Positions 17,595 to 29,137 of a DNA stretch of 64,000 nt are shown one piece after another; the first letter of the stretch is position 1; every line of letters begins with the position of its first letter. A program made the position numbers and the translations under genes. The DNA is taken from NCBI GenBank assembly GCA_023229505.1, contig JALNZD010000004.1, forward strand, positions 92,147 through 156,146, written 5' to 3'. This DNA is from Bacteroidales bacterium. GTDB taxonomy: Bacteria; Bacteroidota; Bacteroidia; Bacteroidales; JAGOPY01. The notes beneath the pieces are model-generated. The model worked only from the letters and a program-made list of their open reading frames with translations, ran no database searches and was not told the DNA's origin.

Positions 17595-18419
17595 ATGGAT
17601 GAAAAATTATATAAGGAAATAGTTTCCGATGAGAATCTGGTCTATAAAAAGACCAGCCTGATGACCGAAAATGTTTTGAGTTATTGCCCCGGCTGTGGCC
17701 ATGGAACGGCTCATCGCATCATCATGGAAGTAATCGATGAAATGGGCTTGCAACAGGATACAATCGGTGTGGCACCGGTGGGTTGCTCAGTCCTGGCTTA
17801 TGAGTTCATGAATGTTGATATGCAGCAGGCTGCACATGGCCGGGCACCCGCGCTTGCCACAGGTATCAAACGCACCTGGCCTGAAAAGATCGTTTTTACT
17901 TATCAGGGCGACGGCGACCTGGCAGCGATCGGGACTGCTGAGACAATCCATGCTTGTAACCGAGGGGAAAATATCATCATCTTCTTTATCAATAACGGGA
18001 TTTATGGAATGACCGGCGGTCAAATGGCGCCTACTACGCTTCCCGGGATGAAATCATCGACATCACCCTATGGGCGTGATGTTAAAACGATGGGATTTCC
18101 GCTGAAAATGACCGAGCTGGTTGCCCAGCTACCCGGGACCTATTTCGTGACACGCCAGGCTGTCCATACACCTGGTAATGTGCGAAAAACTAAAAAAGCC
18201 GTCAAGATGGCTTTTGAGAACCAGCTCAATAAGAAATCAGGACTTTCATTCATCGAAATCGTTTCCAATTGCAATTCAGGATGGAAAATGACACCAACCC
18301 AGTCGAACCAGTGGATGGTGGATAATATGTTCCCGTACTATCCGTTGGGAGATCTGAAGGTTGACGGCGAATTGGTAAGTCAGCAGTCGGCAGTCAGCAG
18401 TCGGCAGTCAAAAACCTGA
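17595..18419 (+). CDS. 2-oxoacid:ferredoxin oxidoreductase beta subunit (TPP-binding)
   Basis: 274 residues. Thiamine-diphosphate and cluster motifs are SYCPGCGHGTAHR near residue 28, YQGDGDLAAIGTAE near 100 (GDG...N motif, with INNGIYGMTGGQ at 132), and the conserved KSGLSFIEIVSNC near the end. Unlike pyruvate oxidoreductase the chain is short. The last 15 or so residues (SQQSAVSSRQSKT) are not family sequence: they are encoded by a 7-bp tandem repeat that has replaced or extended the normal 3' end. A strong ribosome-binding site AGGAGG lies 12 bases before the start. Confidence 0.9.
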   Translation: MDEKLYKEIVSDENLVYKKTSLMTENVLSYCPGCGHGTAHRIIMEVIDEMGLQQDTIGVAPVGCSVLAYEFMNVDMQQAAHGRAPALATGIKRTWPEKIVFTYQGDGDLAAIGTAETIHACNRGENIIIFFINNGIYGMTGGQMAPTTLPGMKSSTSPYGRDVKTMGFPLKMTELVAQLPGTYFVTRQAVHTPGNVRKTKKAVKMAFENQLNKKSGLSFIEIVSNCNSGWKMTPTQSNQWMVDNMFPYYPLGDLKVDGELVSQQSAVSSRQSKT

Positions 18420-18440
18420 AACAAGAAACTTGAAACTAAA
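18379..18440. repeat. 7-bp tandem array in the 3' end of the beta-subunit gene
   Basis: Four units alternating GTCAGCA and GTCGGCA fill 18379-18410, inside the reading frame. They are followed by a second duplicated word, TGAAACAAGAAACTTGAAAC, whose first TGA is the stop codon. Confidence 0.9.
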
Positions 18441-18447
18441 TGAAGTT

Positions 18448-18993
18448 ATGACAGAAGAAATTATCATAGCCGGATTTGGAGGACAAGGCGTCCTTTCCAT
18501 GGGAAAAATTCTTGCTTATTCCGGTATCATGCAGGACCAGGAAGTCAGCTGGATGCCATCTTACGGGCCGGAGATGCGCGGTGGAACGGCCAATGTTACC
18601 GTTATCCTCAGCGATGAAAGGATCAGCTCTCCCATTCTTACCCGTTTCGATACGGCCATTATCCTTAACCAGCAATCGATGGACAAATTCGAGTCCATGG
18701 TAAAACCCGGCGGAACACTTATTTATGATGGCAATGGAATCACACATCATCCTGAAAGAAAAGATATAAAAATCTTCCGTGTTGAAGCTGCTGACGAAGC
18801 TGCAAAACTGGGCCTTTCAAAAATATTCAACATGATCGTCCTGGGAGGTTATCTGAAAGTCAAACCTGTTGTGACGCTGGAAAATGTGATCCAGGGGTTA
18901 AAAAAATCCTTGCCGGAAAGGTATCATTATATGATCCCGGATAATGAAAAAGCATTGAAAAGAGGCATGGAGATTATCTCCGCAACTTCCTGA
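18448..18993 (+). CDS. 2-oxoacid:ferredoxin oxidoreductase gamma subunit
   Basis: 181 residues from the ATG at 18448; the TTG at 18430 would place the start in a repeat and is not preferred. IIAGFGGQGVLSMGKIL at the N-terminus is the family signature, followed by SYGPEMRGGTANV, which contacts the cofactor region. It completes the delta-alpha-beta-gamma complex. A clear terminator follows 26 bases after the stop. Confidence 0.92.
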   Translation: MTEEIIIAGFGGQGVLSMGKILAYSGIMQDQEVSWMPSYGPEMRGGTANVTVILSDERISSPILTRFDTAIILNQQSMDKFESMVKPGGTLIYDGNGITHHPERKDIKIFRVEAADEAAKLGLSKIFNMIVLGGYLKVKPVVTLENVIQGLKKSLPERYHYMIPDNEKALKRGMEIISATS

Positions 18994-19018
18994 AAATTCA
19001 TTTACAAATAATTATACC

Positions 19019-19049
19019 AACTTCCTTTCAGTCAAGAGGAAGTTTTTTT
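19019..19049 (+). terminator. terminator of the 2-oxoacid oxidoreductase operon
   Basis: Arms AACTTCCT (19019-19026) and AGGAAGTT (19037-19044) are perfect, with a 10-base loop and a run of seven T from 19043. This is a canonical rho-independent terminator. Confidence 0.88.
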
Positions 19050-19080
19050 ATGTAATTTAGTTCCCTTTTTTATTCAATTC

Positions 19081-21198
19081 ATGACAACATTGAAGAACAA
19101 ATACGGCAAAGTTCCCCACTACCATGGACTGAGAGTTTACCTGGTTTCCACCATCCTGTATTTTTTCCTTGTCTTTCCGGTTGCAGGTATTCTTGCGGTC
19201 AAATATGTTCCGGATTATATGAGCCGCACAAAAAATAATCAGGCGGTGTCCGCCATTTCCAAGGCTTCGGAAGGATTTAGTCAACTTAATGAGATAGACA
19301 GTGTTTCCAATCAGATACGAAATGTGCAGTCATCTACTGACAGCTCATCTTTTTCTATAAAAATTTCAACTCCGGACTCCCCGAAATTTGGAATGACCCT
19401 TGGAGATAAAACACAGGAAAACAGTCAGATTGGCGGTACAATGGCACTTCTCATCAGGCTGTTGATGGTAAGTTTCCTCATCGGGCTTGGATTTAATCTT
19501 CCATTTTTGATTTATTTCAAAAAGAAGCGGAGACGCATGCCCATAAAGGCCAGGATTCAGCAATATTGCAGGAAATTCGTGCTTAAATCCCCGTTGATTA
19601 ATACAGGTATATTGACGCTGCCTTATAGCATCACCCTATTATATATGCTTTATATCATCCTTTTCAAAAAAGGTGTCGATGACCTTAACTGGCAATTTTA
19701 TCTGCAATATTTCTTTATTACTTTAGTTGCCAGCATTTTGACATTAATGTTGGTTTACTTCTGGATGAAGCACCGTGTACATATTAGGTACCTGGAACAT
19801 ATTTATTCGGAAGAAGAATTAAAGAAAAGGATCTTTAAGGTACGGCAGGAAAAAATAAGGAACAGGTTATGGATATCCAGTGCCATGACCACCTTGTTTC
19901 CATTGATTATCGTTGTTTTCTACATCGTTCTCAGCATGTCATCAGTCAGGGAACTTGAAATAAACAAATTCACTGATGAACATCAAAAGATCCTCCTTGG
20001 GAAATACGTGGCATTAAACCTCGGATTAGACCTGCCTACGATTGATAAATTTTTCTATGTCAATGCGGTTAACAGCCTGTTAATGGTATTAGGTATCGGA
20101 ACGGGCATCTTTATCGCACTAATATATATTGTGCTTTTTGTCAGGTGGACCACGGAAGATATTGTACGCCCGGTCAATGAGCTGCTTGCTAATATGCAGC
20201 GGACCGGCCGGGGCGAACTCGATAGTTTCAGCATTGTGAGGACCAATGATGAGATAGGTGCCTTGACAGAAGGGTACAATGAAATGTCGGGAAAATTGAA
20301 AAGCTATTTCCAGAGCCTGGATAATATCAACAGGGCTAACGCCCGTTTCGTTCCCCGCCAGTTCCTGGATTTTCTCGGGAAGGAAAGCATCACTGATATT
20401 CAGTTAGGTGACCAGGTCCAAAAAGAAATGACAATTTTATTTTCCGATATAAGGGATTTCACAGCTATGTCTGAGACCATGACCCCTAAGGAAAACTTTG
20501 ACTTTATCAATAATTACCTGGGTTATATGGAACCTGTTATCCGGCATAACAATGGTTTTATTGACAAGTTCATGGGGGATTCTATCATGGCTTTGTTTCC
20601 GGAACGCAGCGAAGACGCCATTAATGCTTCTATAGAAATGAGGATCAAACTGATGGAATATAACGAAATCATCGGCCAGTTCGGAAAGCCGACGATTGAT
20701 GCAGGCGTTGGCATTCATACCGGTTTGCTTATGTTGGGGATTATCGGCGGCGAAGGAAGAATGGATGGTACCGTGATATCGGATGCCGTTAATCTTGCTG
20801 CTCGTCTCGAAGGACTGACCAAAGTATACGGCGGATCCATTATCATCACAGAAGATACCCTCATTAAGCTGAATGATCCCAGTCAATACCAGTTCAGGTT
20901 TCTTGATGTCGTCAAGGTCAAAGGAAAAAAGGAAGCGATCTACATTTTTGAGATCATGGATGGGGAGCCGGAAAACATAAAAAATCTTAAATTAAGTACA
21001 AAAGAAGATTATAATAAAGCTCTGCAAGCTTACAAAAAGAAGGAATTTAAAAGTGCTTTGAAATTGCTGCAATCCATAGAGGCCGTCAACCCAAAGGATA
21101 AAACGATTAAAATATATCTTGAGCGCTGCAGTCATTATATAGAAAAAGGTGTGCCTGAGTTTTGGGATGGAGTGGAAAGTTTTGATCTGAAGTATTGA
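19081..21198 (+). CDS. membrane class III adenylate/guanylate cyclase with HAMP
   Basis: 705 residues. Membrane segments lie at about 18-40, 123-145, 175-200, 208-230, 262-285 and 325-350. A HAMP-like linker follows (WTTEDIVRPVNELLANMQ). The catalytic domain runs from about 435 to 620, with metal-binding Asp residues in LFSDIRDF and KFMGDSIMALFP and the transition-state motif NLAARLEG. The last 60 residues look like a TPR-type helical pair (YNKALQAYKKKEFKSALKLL). It should make cAMP or cGMP at the membrane in response to an unknown signal; which nucleotide is not settled. Confidence 0.88.
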   Translation: MTTLKNKYGKVPHYHGLRVYLVSTILYFFLVFPVAGILAVKYVPDYMSRTKNNQAVSAISKASEGFSQLNEIDSVSNQIRNVQSSTDSSSFSIKISTPDSPKFGMTLGDKTQENSQIGGTMALLIRLLMVSFLIGLGFNLPFLIYFKKKRRRMPIKARIQQYCRKFVLKSPLINTGILTLPYSITLLYMLYIILFKKGVDDLNWQFYLQYFFITLVASILTLMLVYFWMKHRVHIRYLEHIYSEEELKKRIFKVRQEKIRNRLWISSAMTTLFPLIIVVFYIVLSMSSVRELEINKFTDEHQKILLGKYVALNLGLDLPTIDKFFYVNAVNSLLMVLGIGTGIFIALIYIVLFVRWTTEDIVRPVNELLANMQRTGRGELDSFSIVRTNDEIGALTEGYNEMSGKLKSYFQSLDNINRANARFVPRQFLDFLGKESITDIQLGDQVQKEMTILFSDIRDFTAMSETMTPKENFDFINNYLGYMEPVIRHNNGFIDKFMGDSIMALFPERSEDAINASIEMRIKLMEYNEIIGQFGKPTIDAGVGIHTGLLMLGIIGGEGRMDGTVISDAVNLAARLEGLTKVYGGSIIITEDTLIKLNDPSQYQFRFLDVVKVKGKKEAIYIFEIMDGEPENIKNLKLSTKEDYNKALQAYKKKEFKSALKLLQSIEAVNPKDKTIKIYLERCSHYIEKGVPEFWDGVESFDLKY

Positions 21199-21264
21199 TC
21201 GTAATATCATAGTTTTCTTACATTTAATTAAATCTTTCTAAAAAAGTTGAACTAACCTGAAATC

Positions 21265-21855
21265 ATGAATTACGAAGCTGTCAAAAAGTTTATGCTTACT
21301 AAACTGGAAAGAGAACTGGATCCCAGACTAACGTATCATTCTATCAATCATACGCTTGATGTACTTGAGTCGGCCATCAGGCTGGCTGAGATGGAAAAGC
21401 TCTCATCAAAAGAAATCCTGCTTTTAAAAACAGCCTGTATTTTTCATGATTCGGGCATGCTGGTCACCTATCGCGGCCATGAGGAGGCAAGTATTGAAAT
21501 TTGCCGTCAAACCCTGCCGGTTTACAATTATAATGAAGAGGATACCGAAATCATATGCAGGATGATCCTGACTACCAAGCTTCCGCAATGCGCAAGCCAA
21601 CACCTTGATAAAATTTTATGTGATGCTGACCTCGATTATTTGGGAAGATCCGATTTTTTTATGATTGCACATCGCCTGAAATATGAATGGGACATTTTAA
21701 ATATTTATCCTACTACTTTGCAGGAATGGTACCTGATTCAGAAGGATTTTTTATCATCTCACAGGTATTTCACCATTTCAGCCTTAAGTCTCCGGCAATC
21801 CATTAAAATGGAAAACCTTAAGCAGATAGAATTTATGTGCAATCATGAAAAATGA
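21265..21855 (+). CDS. HD-domain phosphohydrolase
   Basis: 196-residue HD-superfamily protein. The metal ligands are visible as YHSINHTLDV near residue 26, the HD pair in CIFHDSGML near 71, and the C-terminal Asp in DADLDYLGR near 129. The protein is soluble. It follows the cyclase gene on the same strand after 66 bases, and HD proteins often act on nucleotides or signalling nucleotides, so a role beside the cyclase is possible but not shown. Confidence 0.82.
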   Translation: MNYEAVKKFMLTKLERELDPRLTYHSINHTLDVLESAIRLAEMEKLSSKEILLLKTACIFHDSGMLVTYRGHEEASIEICRQTLPVYNYNEEDTEIICRMILTTKLPQCASQHLDKILCDADLDYLGRSDFFMIAHRLKYEWDILNIYPTTLQEWYLIQKDFLSSHRYFTISALSLRQSIKMENLKQIEFMCNHEK

Positions 21856-21865
21856 GCCATCGCTT

Positions 21866-21893
21866 TTGACATCAATTTTAATTTCTATATTTG
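21866..21893 (+). promoter_or_regulatory. probable promoter of the first universal stress gene
   Basis: TTG at 21866-21868, 17 bases, TATATTTG at 21886-21893. This fits TTG-N17-23-TAnnTTTG and leads to an ATG at 21932. Confidence 0.5.
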
Positions 21894-21931
21894 TGTAAAT
21901 TTAAAAATCAGATCAACTAATCCCGTTGTTC

Positions 21932-22771
21932 ATGGAAACTGTAAAAAATCCCGTCTTTCTGGTTCCGACAGATTTTTCGGAAGTATGCACCAATGCAGCC
22001 CACAGGGCAGCTTCATTGGCTAAAGATTTTAATTATAAGATCGTGCTTTTGCATGTGATTGATAAGAATACCCTGGGTGAGTTAAAGAAGGAAGGTAAAG
22101 GGCCTGAGTGGGTTAAAGAACGACTTGGTGAGCTAGCCAAAATCCTGGTTAATGAAAATGTAATCCAGGTTGAAACGATTGCACGTAAGGGTGATATTTT
22201 TAATACTATTGCTGAAGTCGCTGAAGAATTAAAAGCGAGCCTTATATTCCTGGGAACCCATGGTAAAGTTGGCCTCCAGAAAATCACCGGTAGCTTTGCA
22301 CTAAAAGTAGTTACCAGTTCTGAAATACCTACAATTGTCTTGCAGAAAAGGCCATTTGGCCACGGATTGGATAAAATTGTCATGCCAATCACCACCAATA
22401 CCGGTCCATGGGCCAAAACTAAATGGGCAGCCTCGATCGCCAAAGAATTTAATTCGACAATAGAGATTATACATTTGCCAGGAGATGAAATGGATGATAT
22501 CATTACCATGATTACCAATCACTTCCAGATGAATGGCGTTAACTTTAAGATTAAAGTCGCCGATAAATCAGGTAACTTTACCAAGCAGGTACTGGATTAT
22601 GCCACTGCGGAAAATGCTGATATGATCCTGATCATGACAAATCCTGACAAGAGTTTAAAAACCTATTTACTGGGCAGTTATGATGAGGATATTATTTTCA
22701 ATCCTTCCCAGATCCCGGTGATGTGCATCAATCCCAGAGATTTTAACTGGAAAAAGATTGTTCCGCGCTAA
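21932..22771 (+). CDS. tandem universal stress protein
   Basis: 279 residues from the ATG at 21932. Two UspA-like domains: the first (about 7-145) is complete with VPTDFSEV at the start and the ATP-binding GTHGKVGLQKITGSFALKVV near 113-133. The second (about 148-279) is more divergent and lacks an intact nucleotide loop. Cytoplasmic stress or nucleotide-sensing role by family knowledge. A paralogous gene follows directly. Confidence 0.88.
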   Translation: METVKNPVFLVPTDFSEVCTNAAHRAASLAKDFNYKIVLLHVIDKNTLGELKKEGKGPEWVKERLGELAKILVNENVIQVETIARKGDIFNTIAEVAEELKASLIFLGTHGKVGLQKITGSFALKVVTSSEIPTIVLQKRPFGHGLDKIVMPITTNTGPWAKTKWAASIAKEFNSTIEIIHLPGDEMDDIITMITNHFQMNGVNFKIKVADKSGNFTKQVLDYATAENADMILIMTNPDKSLKTYLLGSYDEDIIFNPSQIPVMCINPRDFNWKKIVPR

Positions 22772-22847
22772 TCAAGCATTATACTCAGCGCCACATTTGG
22801 CCTGGTTATTTTTCTTTCATTAATTCACAAAAAAATACGTTATTAAT

Positions 22848-25777
<2,930 letters not shown>

Positions 25778-25779
25778 GC

Positions 25780-25840
25780 AGTTGACGGTTGACAGTTGAC
25801 AGATTTTTTATTGCCTACTGTCAACTGTCAACTGTCAACT
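25780..25840. terminator. bidirectional terminator made of an inverted 7-bp repeat array
   Basis: The left arm 25780-25802 is three units of the TTGACAG type. The right arm 25818-25840 is three units of its reverse complement. They pair over 23 bases with one mismatch around a 15-base loop, and a T-run follows on the plus strand. It lies between the convergent ligA and DUF2807 genes, touching both stops within a few bases. Confidence 0.8.
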
Positions 25841-25844
25841 TTTT

Positions 25845-26579
25845 TCAAAACGGTTTCACGCTGGAAGCTCCTGACTCGTCGACCGAAATATTCGGGGGAT
25901 TCCCTTTGTACCTGATGGAAGATGCGCCGGAAGCGTCGATGTTCAGTTTGCCGGTGGCACATATTTTGGCATCAGAGGCCCCGCTGAGTTCGATAGTGAG
26001 ATCCTGGAATTCAAGACCTTCCGCATCAAATTCCGATGCACCCGAGATCTCGATATAACCGGTCTTACAAGTCCCCCTGAATTCTATTTCAGAAGCCCCG
26101 CTGAATTCCGCATCAAAATTTTCAGCTTTCAATTCCATGTCGATTTCAGCTGCCCCGCTGACATCCATTTCCAGGTTATTGAAAGATAGCGCGTTCTCGC
26201 CTTCAACCTCCACCGCACCGCTGAAATCAATATAATCAAGGCTTTTAAAAGTCAGGTAAACCGACATTTCGTGGAGCCTGTCTGGCCAGCCTGCTTTAGT
26301 GGAAATCATTAGTTTATTTCCCACTACCTCGGTGACGATTTCTCTCATCTCATCTTTATCGGCTTCAATAACCAGTTTTTCCTGGTCGCCCTGGGAAAGA
26401 TAAACTTGAAAAGCACCACCTATGTCAAGTGAGGTGAAGCCGCTTACGGCCCTCTCCTCTTTTACAAAATCACCGGTGCTCCTGTTTTCAGGAATATTCC
26501 AGCAGCCGAAAGAAACGGTCGTGAACAACCCAAGAAGGATAAAGAGTGAAAACGGAACGAATAATTTTTTTGTGTCCAT
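25845..26579 (-). CDS. DUF2807 head-GIN-domain protein
   Basis: 244 residues. An N-terminal hydrophobic segment (residues about 7-26) ends in a Cys at 26, so it may be a lipoprotein or have a plain signal. The mature part is built of a repeated motif at about 20-residue spacing: DFSGAVEVE, DVSGAAEID, EFSGASEIE, EISGASEFD, ELSGASDAK, DASGASSIR and DESGASSVK. This forms the right-handed beta-solenoid of DUF2807. Last gene of the sigma-factor operon; family function unknown, presumed cell-surface. Confidence 0.85.
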   Translation of the reverse strand: MDTKKLFVPFSLFILLGLFTTVSFGCWNIPENRSTGDFVKEERAVSGFTSLDIGGAFQVYLSQGDQEKLVIEADKDEMREIVTEVVGNKLMISTKAGWPDRLHEMSVYLTFKSLDYIDFSGAVEVEGENALSFNNLEMDVSGAAEIDMELKAENFDAEFSGASEIEFRGTCKTGYIEISGASEFDAEGLEFQDLTIELSGASDAKICATGKLNIDASGASSIRYKGNPPNISVDESGASSVKPF

Positions 26580-26605
26580 GGCATTTGGTTTTTAATTAAT
26601 TTGCG

Positions 26606-27679
26606 TTATTCTTCAAAATCAATATCGACATCTGCATTCTTAGTAGTTATAGTAAGCTGGGAAGTGGGACTTGCTGCAGAACCAATCTTACCTTTATAAA
26701 TATTTTTAGTATAGCCAATGGTTTCCTGGCTTAACGAAGTATGGGAATCAGGGTAGGAAAGCTCTCCGAAATCCATTTCCGCACTGATATTCATACTTGC
26801 TTTGGGATCGAAGGTAAGACTTGCCCCGGCAAAGGTATTCCTGACTTTGCCCAGTTTGAAGGCCGGTGAGATATAGTGTATGGTGATATCGCCATATTCA
26901 GCGTCGAAATCAAAATCTCCGTTTATTTTTTCGAATTCAAGTTCTGAAAAGCGGCTGATCGAAATGACCGGCCCGGAACTCCCGATATTGATCTCATCGT
27001 ATTGAGAATCAACATTTAGCTTAGCCAGTTTTTCGATGGAAATTTCGGAAAAACGGGAATAGAGTTGCAAATTCTCCGCACCTGATGATTTCCACTCGCC
27101 GTATTCGATATTCAAGGTACCATCTTTCATGAATCCTGCTTCGGCATTGCTGAACTTGATTGTCAATTGAGTTTTCGGCCCGTTAAATGCATTTGCTTCC
27201 ATGGCTCCGTATTCAAGGTTTATCTTGACTAAACCATTTGATTCATCAAGATAAATGTCTCCGAATTTGTTATCAATGTCAATATCTATCCAGCGAGGCA
27301 TCCTGATATCATAATCTATAGAGTAATTGGCATTGCTGATGCTTCCAACAGTAGTTATCCCCTCAACTTTTGTGCGGGTTCCGCTTAATTGCACCCCGAT
27401 CTTATCAAAAACCTTGTTGGCCTTTTCCTGGGTGGAAGCATCCACCTTAACTGTGACAGTGATGTCAACACTGCTTTCATCCCATGACTGGCAGTGAATC
27501 TCTCCGAATTTATTCCGGATCACCAGGCTTGCTCCTTTGTCAACATCATATTTCTCCTGGTAGTAAGTCTTAGTGAAATCCTGCGCTGTTATTGTCATCC
27601 AGGGAAGAAGAAAGATTGTAATCATTACGATTCGTGATAGCCGCAGGGAATCCTCTGTAAATTTTTGTTTGGTTTTCAT
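26606..27679 (-). CDS. DUF4097-type adhesin-like secreted protein
   Basis: 357 residues with a signal peptide (hydrophobic residues about 17-32, cut after TAQ). The mature part is a long beta-solenoid with repeated short strands (NKFGEIHCQSWDESSVDITV, NKFGDIYLDESNGLVKINL, EYGDITIHYIS), the DUF4097/DUF4098 pattern. It sits between the anti-sigma-like gene and the DUF2807 gene with 13 and 26 bases of spacing, so it is co-transcribed. Role unknown; the pairing with an ECF sigma factor suggests an envelope-stress output or sensor. Confidence 0.8.
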   Translation of the reverse strand: MKTKQKFTEDSLRLSRIVMITIFLLPWMTITAQDFTKTYYQEKYDVDKGASLVIRNKFGEIHCQSWDESSVDITVTVKVDASTQEKANKVFDKIGVQLSGTRTKVEGITTVGSISNANYSIDYDIRMPRWIDIDIDNKFGDIYLDESNGLVKINLEYGAMEANAFNGPKTQLTIKFSNAEAGFMKDGTLNIEYGEWKSSGAENLQLYSRFSEISIEKLAKLNVDSQYDEINIGSSGPVISISRFSELEFEKINGDFDFDAEYGDITIHYISPAFKLGKVRNTFAGASLTFDPKASMNISAEMDFGELSYPDSHTSLSQETIGYTKNIYKGKIGSAASPTSQLTITTKNADVDIDFEE

Positions 27680-27692
27680 GGTTTTATAAGTA

Positions 27693-28220
27693 TTAAATAT
27701 GGCATAACCTGGTTAAAATATCGTCCAGAAGGTCGGACTTGGTTTTATAATTCCTGATCAGTGCATTGATCAACCGCTCATTTTTGTTGTCATTCTGCAA
27801 TTCACTCTCGAGTTTTACCGAATTGGAATCCAGGATTGAGATCTCATTATCAACGACTTTCTGAATATATGATGCTTCTGATGTTGATGCTGCGCAGTCA
27901 TTGATCTTCTGAAGTTTTTCTTCGGCCAGTTTATCATAGTACATCCGGGCTTCCTGGATTTCCTGGGGTAATATGCTGGCTGATACGAGATTGGAGTTCA
28001 CTGATGGGTCAATCAGATAATATGTAACGGACAGGCCGAGCAAAATCACGATCACAGCGGCAACCCTGAAGAGCCTTGTTGAGTGCCAGGTCTTTTGGCG
28101 GGGGCCAACTTCATGCAGGGAATCCAGCCTGGACTGGAACCTGTTAAAGTGTCCTTCCGATGGTTCTGCCCCTTCGAAAAGATCCCTGTTTTTCCTGATT
28201 TTTTCTTCCAACATTGACAT
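27693..28220 (-). CDS. probable anti-sigma factor, single-pass membrane protein
   Basis: 175 residues. A soluble N-terminal part of about 47 residues (FEGAEPSEGHFNRFQSRLD) is followed by one membrane helix at about 49-67 (FRVAAVIVILLGLSVTYYL) and an outer helical, coiled-coil-like domain of about 100 residues. Its position directly behind an ECF sigma gene and this topology fit an anti-sigma factor. There is no ZAS zinc motif, so I infer the role from context. Confidence 0.65.
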   Translation of the reverse strand: MSMLEEKIRKNRDLFEGAEPSEGHFNRFQSRLDSLHEVGPRQKTWHSTRLFRVAAVIVILLGLSVTYYLIDPSVNSNLVSASILPQEIQEARMYYDKLAEEKLQKINDCAASTSEASYIQKVVDNEISILDSNSVKLESELQNDNKNERLINALIRNYKTKSDLLDDILTRLCHI

Positions 28221-28231
28221 GATAGTATACT

Positions 28232-28810
28232 TTAATTCAATTTCGAATTTGAAACATTGCTTTCACCTGCGCCGATAAATTCCAGTAACTTCTTTCTAGC
28301 CCGGGAGTACCTGGTCCTGGACAGGTTATAGGATATATCGAGGATCTTGGCAATTTCTTCATGATCGTATCCTTCCAGTAAATAAAGCGACAATATGATC
28401 CGATAGCTATCCGGAAGGGCATGAATGGCTTTCCTGATTTCTTCCACCCGGGTTGAGAGCACCTGGATATAGTTTTCATCGTCATTCTGGTCTGCCACCT
28501 CGACATCGATTTCGTCAATAGAGATGACATCTTTCGCTTTCCGGATCTCATCAATAGATTTATTGATGACGATCTTTTTCAGCCATGATCCGAAACTTGA
28601 TTCGCCGCGGTAAGTATCGATCTGCCTGAAAGCCTCCAGGAACGCTTCCTGCATGATATCCTCGGCCTGGGCTGAGTCGTTCACGATCCTGATAGCTGTA
28701 TTGAACATGGCTTTATAATATAATTTATAGACCTGAAACTGCGCTTTCCTGTCATTCACCTGGCATCCCCGGATCAGATCCTCATGAATATTTTTTACCG
28801 CTGGTTCCAA
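28232..28810 (-). CDS. ECF-type RNA polymerase sigma factor
   Basis: 192 residues with sigma region 2 (YKAMFNTAIRIVNDSAQAEDIMQEAFLEAFRQ, whose DIMQEAF is the core-binding and -10 motif) and region 4 (ALPDSYRIILSLYLLEGYDHEEIAKIL with its helix-turn-helix). The start is TTG at 28810: a stop is in frame four codons upstream and no ATG occurs before residue 34. It heads a minus-strand operon with an anti-sigma-like protein and two beta-solenoid proteins. It is divergent from the Hdr operon. Confidence 0.9.
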   Translation of the reverse strand: MEPAVKNIHEDLIRGCQVNDRKAQFQVYKLYYKAMFNTAIRIVNDSAQAEDIMQEAFLEAFRQIDTYRGESSFGSWLKKIVINKSIDEIRKAKDVISIDEIDVEVADQNDDENYIQVLSTRVEEIRKAIHALPDSYRIILSLYLLEGYDHEEIAKILDISYNLSRTRYSRARKKLLEFIGAGESNVSNSKLN

Positions 28811-29137
28811 AAAGGTGAAATTTTAATCTAATGTCGGAGAAAAAAAAAGAATGTTACAGGTTGGGGGAATTTTTTTGATGAAATAATACATTTAAATATG
28901 AATAGATTTTCATGTCATATGTTAAAAAGATTATTATGAATTTTCTTTGTTAATTAGATAACAATTGATAATTTTGACGCAAAGTTAATCCGCAACTAAC
29001 TTTGAGCTTACTCCAGATAACCAAACCGTGCGTAAGATGTTGTCTTCTGATTATTGCTTTTCATACTCTTCGTTAATGCAATGCGGCTGCTGCCGGTTTG
29101 CGCGACATTTAATTTTGTCTTAATACAACCCATCTAT
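28811..29137. other. divergent intergenic region, promoter-bearing
   Basis: 327 bases between the sigma-factor gene and hdrC. AT-rich, with no ORF I can support. It contains a palindrome CAAAGTTA-N9-TAACTTTG at 28980-29004 that puts a -7-like element on each strand, and a second TAATTTTG at 29110-29117 close to hdrC. Confidence 0.6.
28973..29004 (+). promoter_or_regulatory. probable promoter of the hdr-mvh operon
   Basis: TTTG at 28973-28976, 20 bases, TAACTTTG at 28997-29004: an exact match to the Bacteroidota TTTG-N19-21-TAnnTTTG pattern. The -7 element is one arm of a perfect 8-bp palindrome, which could also be a regulator site. It implies a leader of about 125 bases before the ATG at 29138. 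Confidence 0.55.

Noticed and set aside
29054..29137. Longer hdrC reading frame with a hydrophobic N-terminus
   Set aside because: It covers a -7-like element and is not found in HdrC proteins; the ATG at 29138 gives the usual length.
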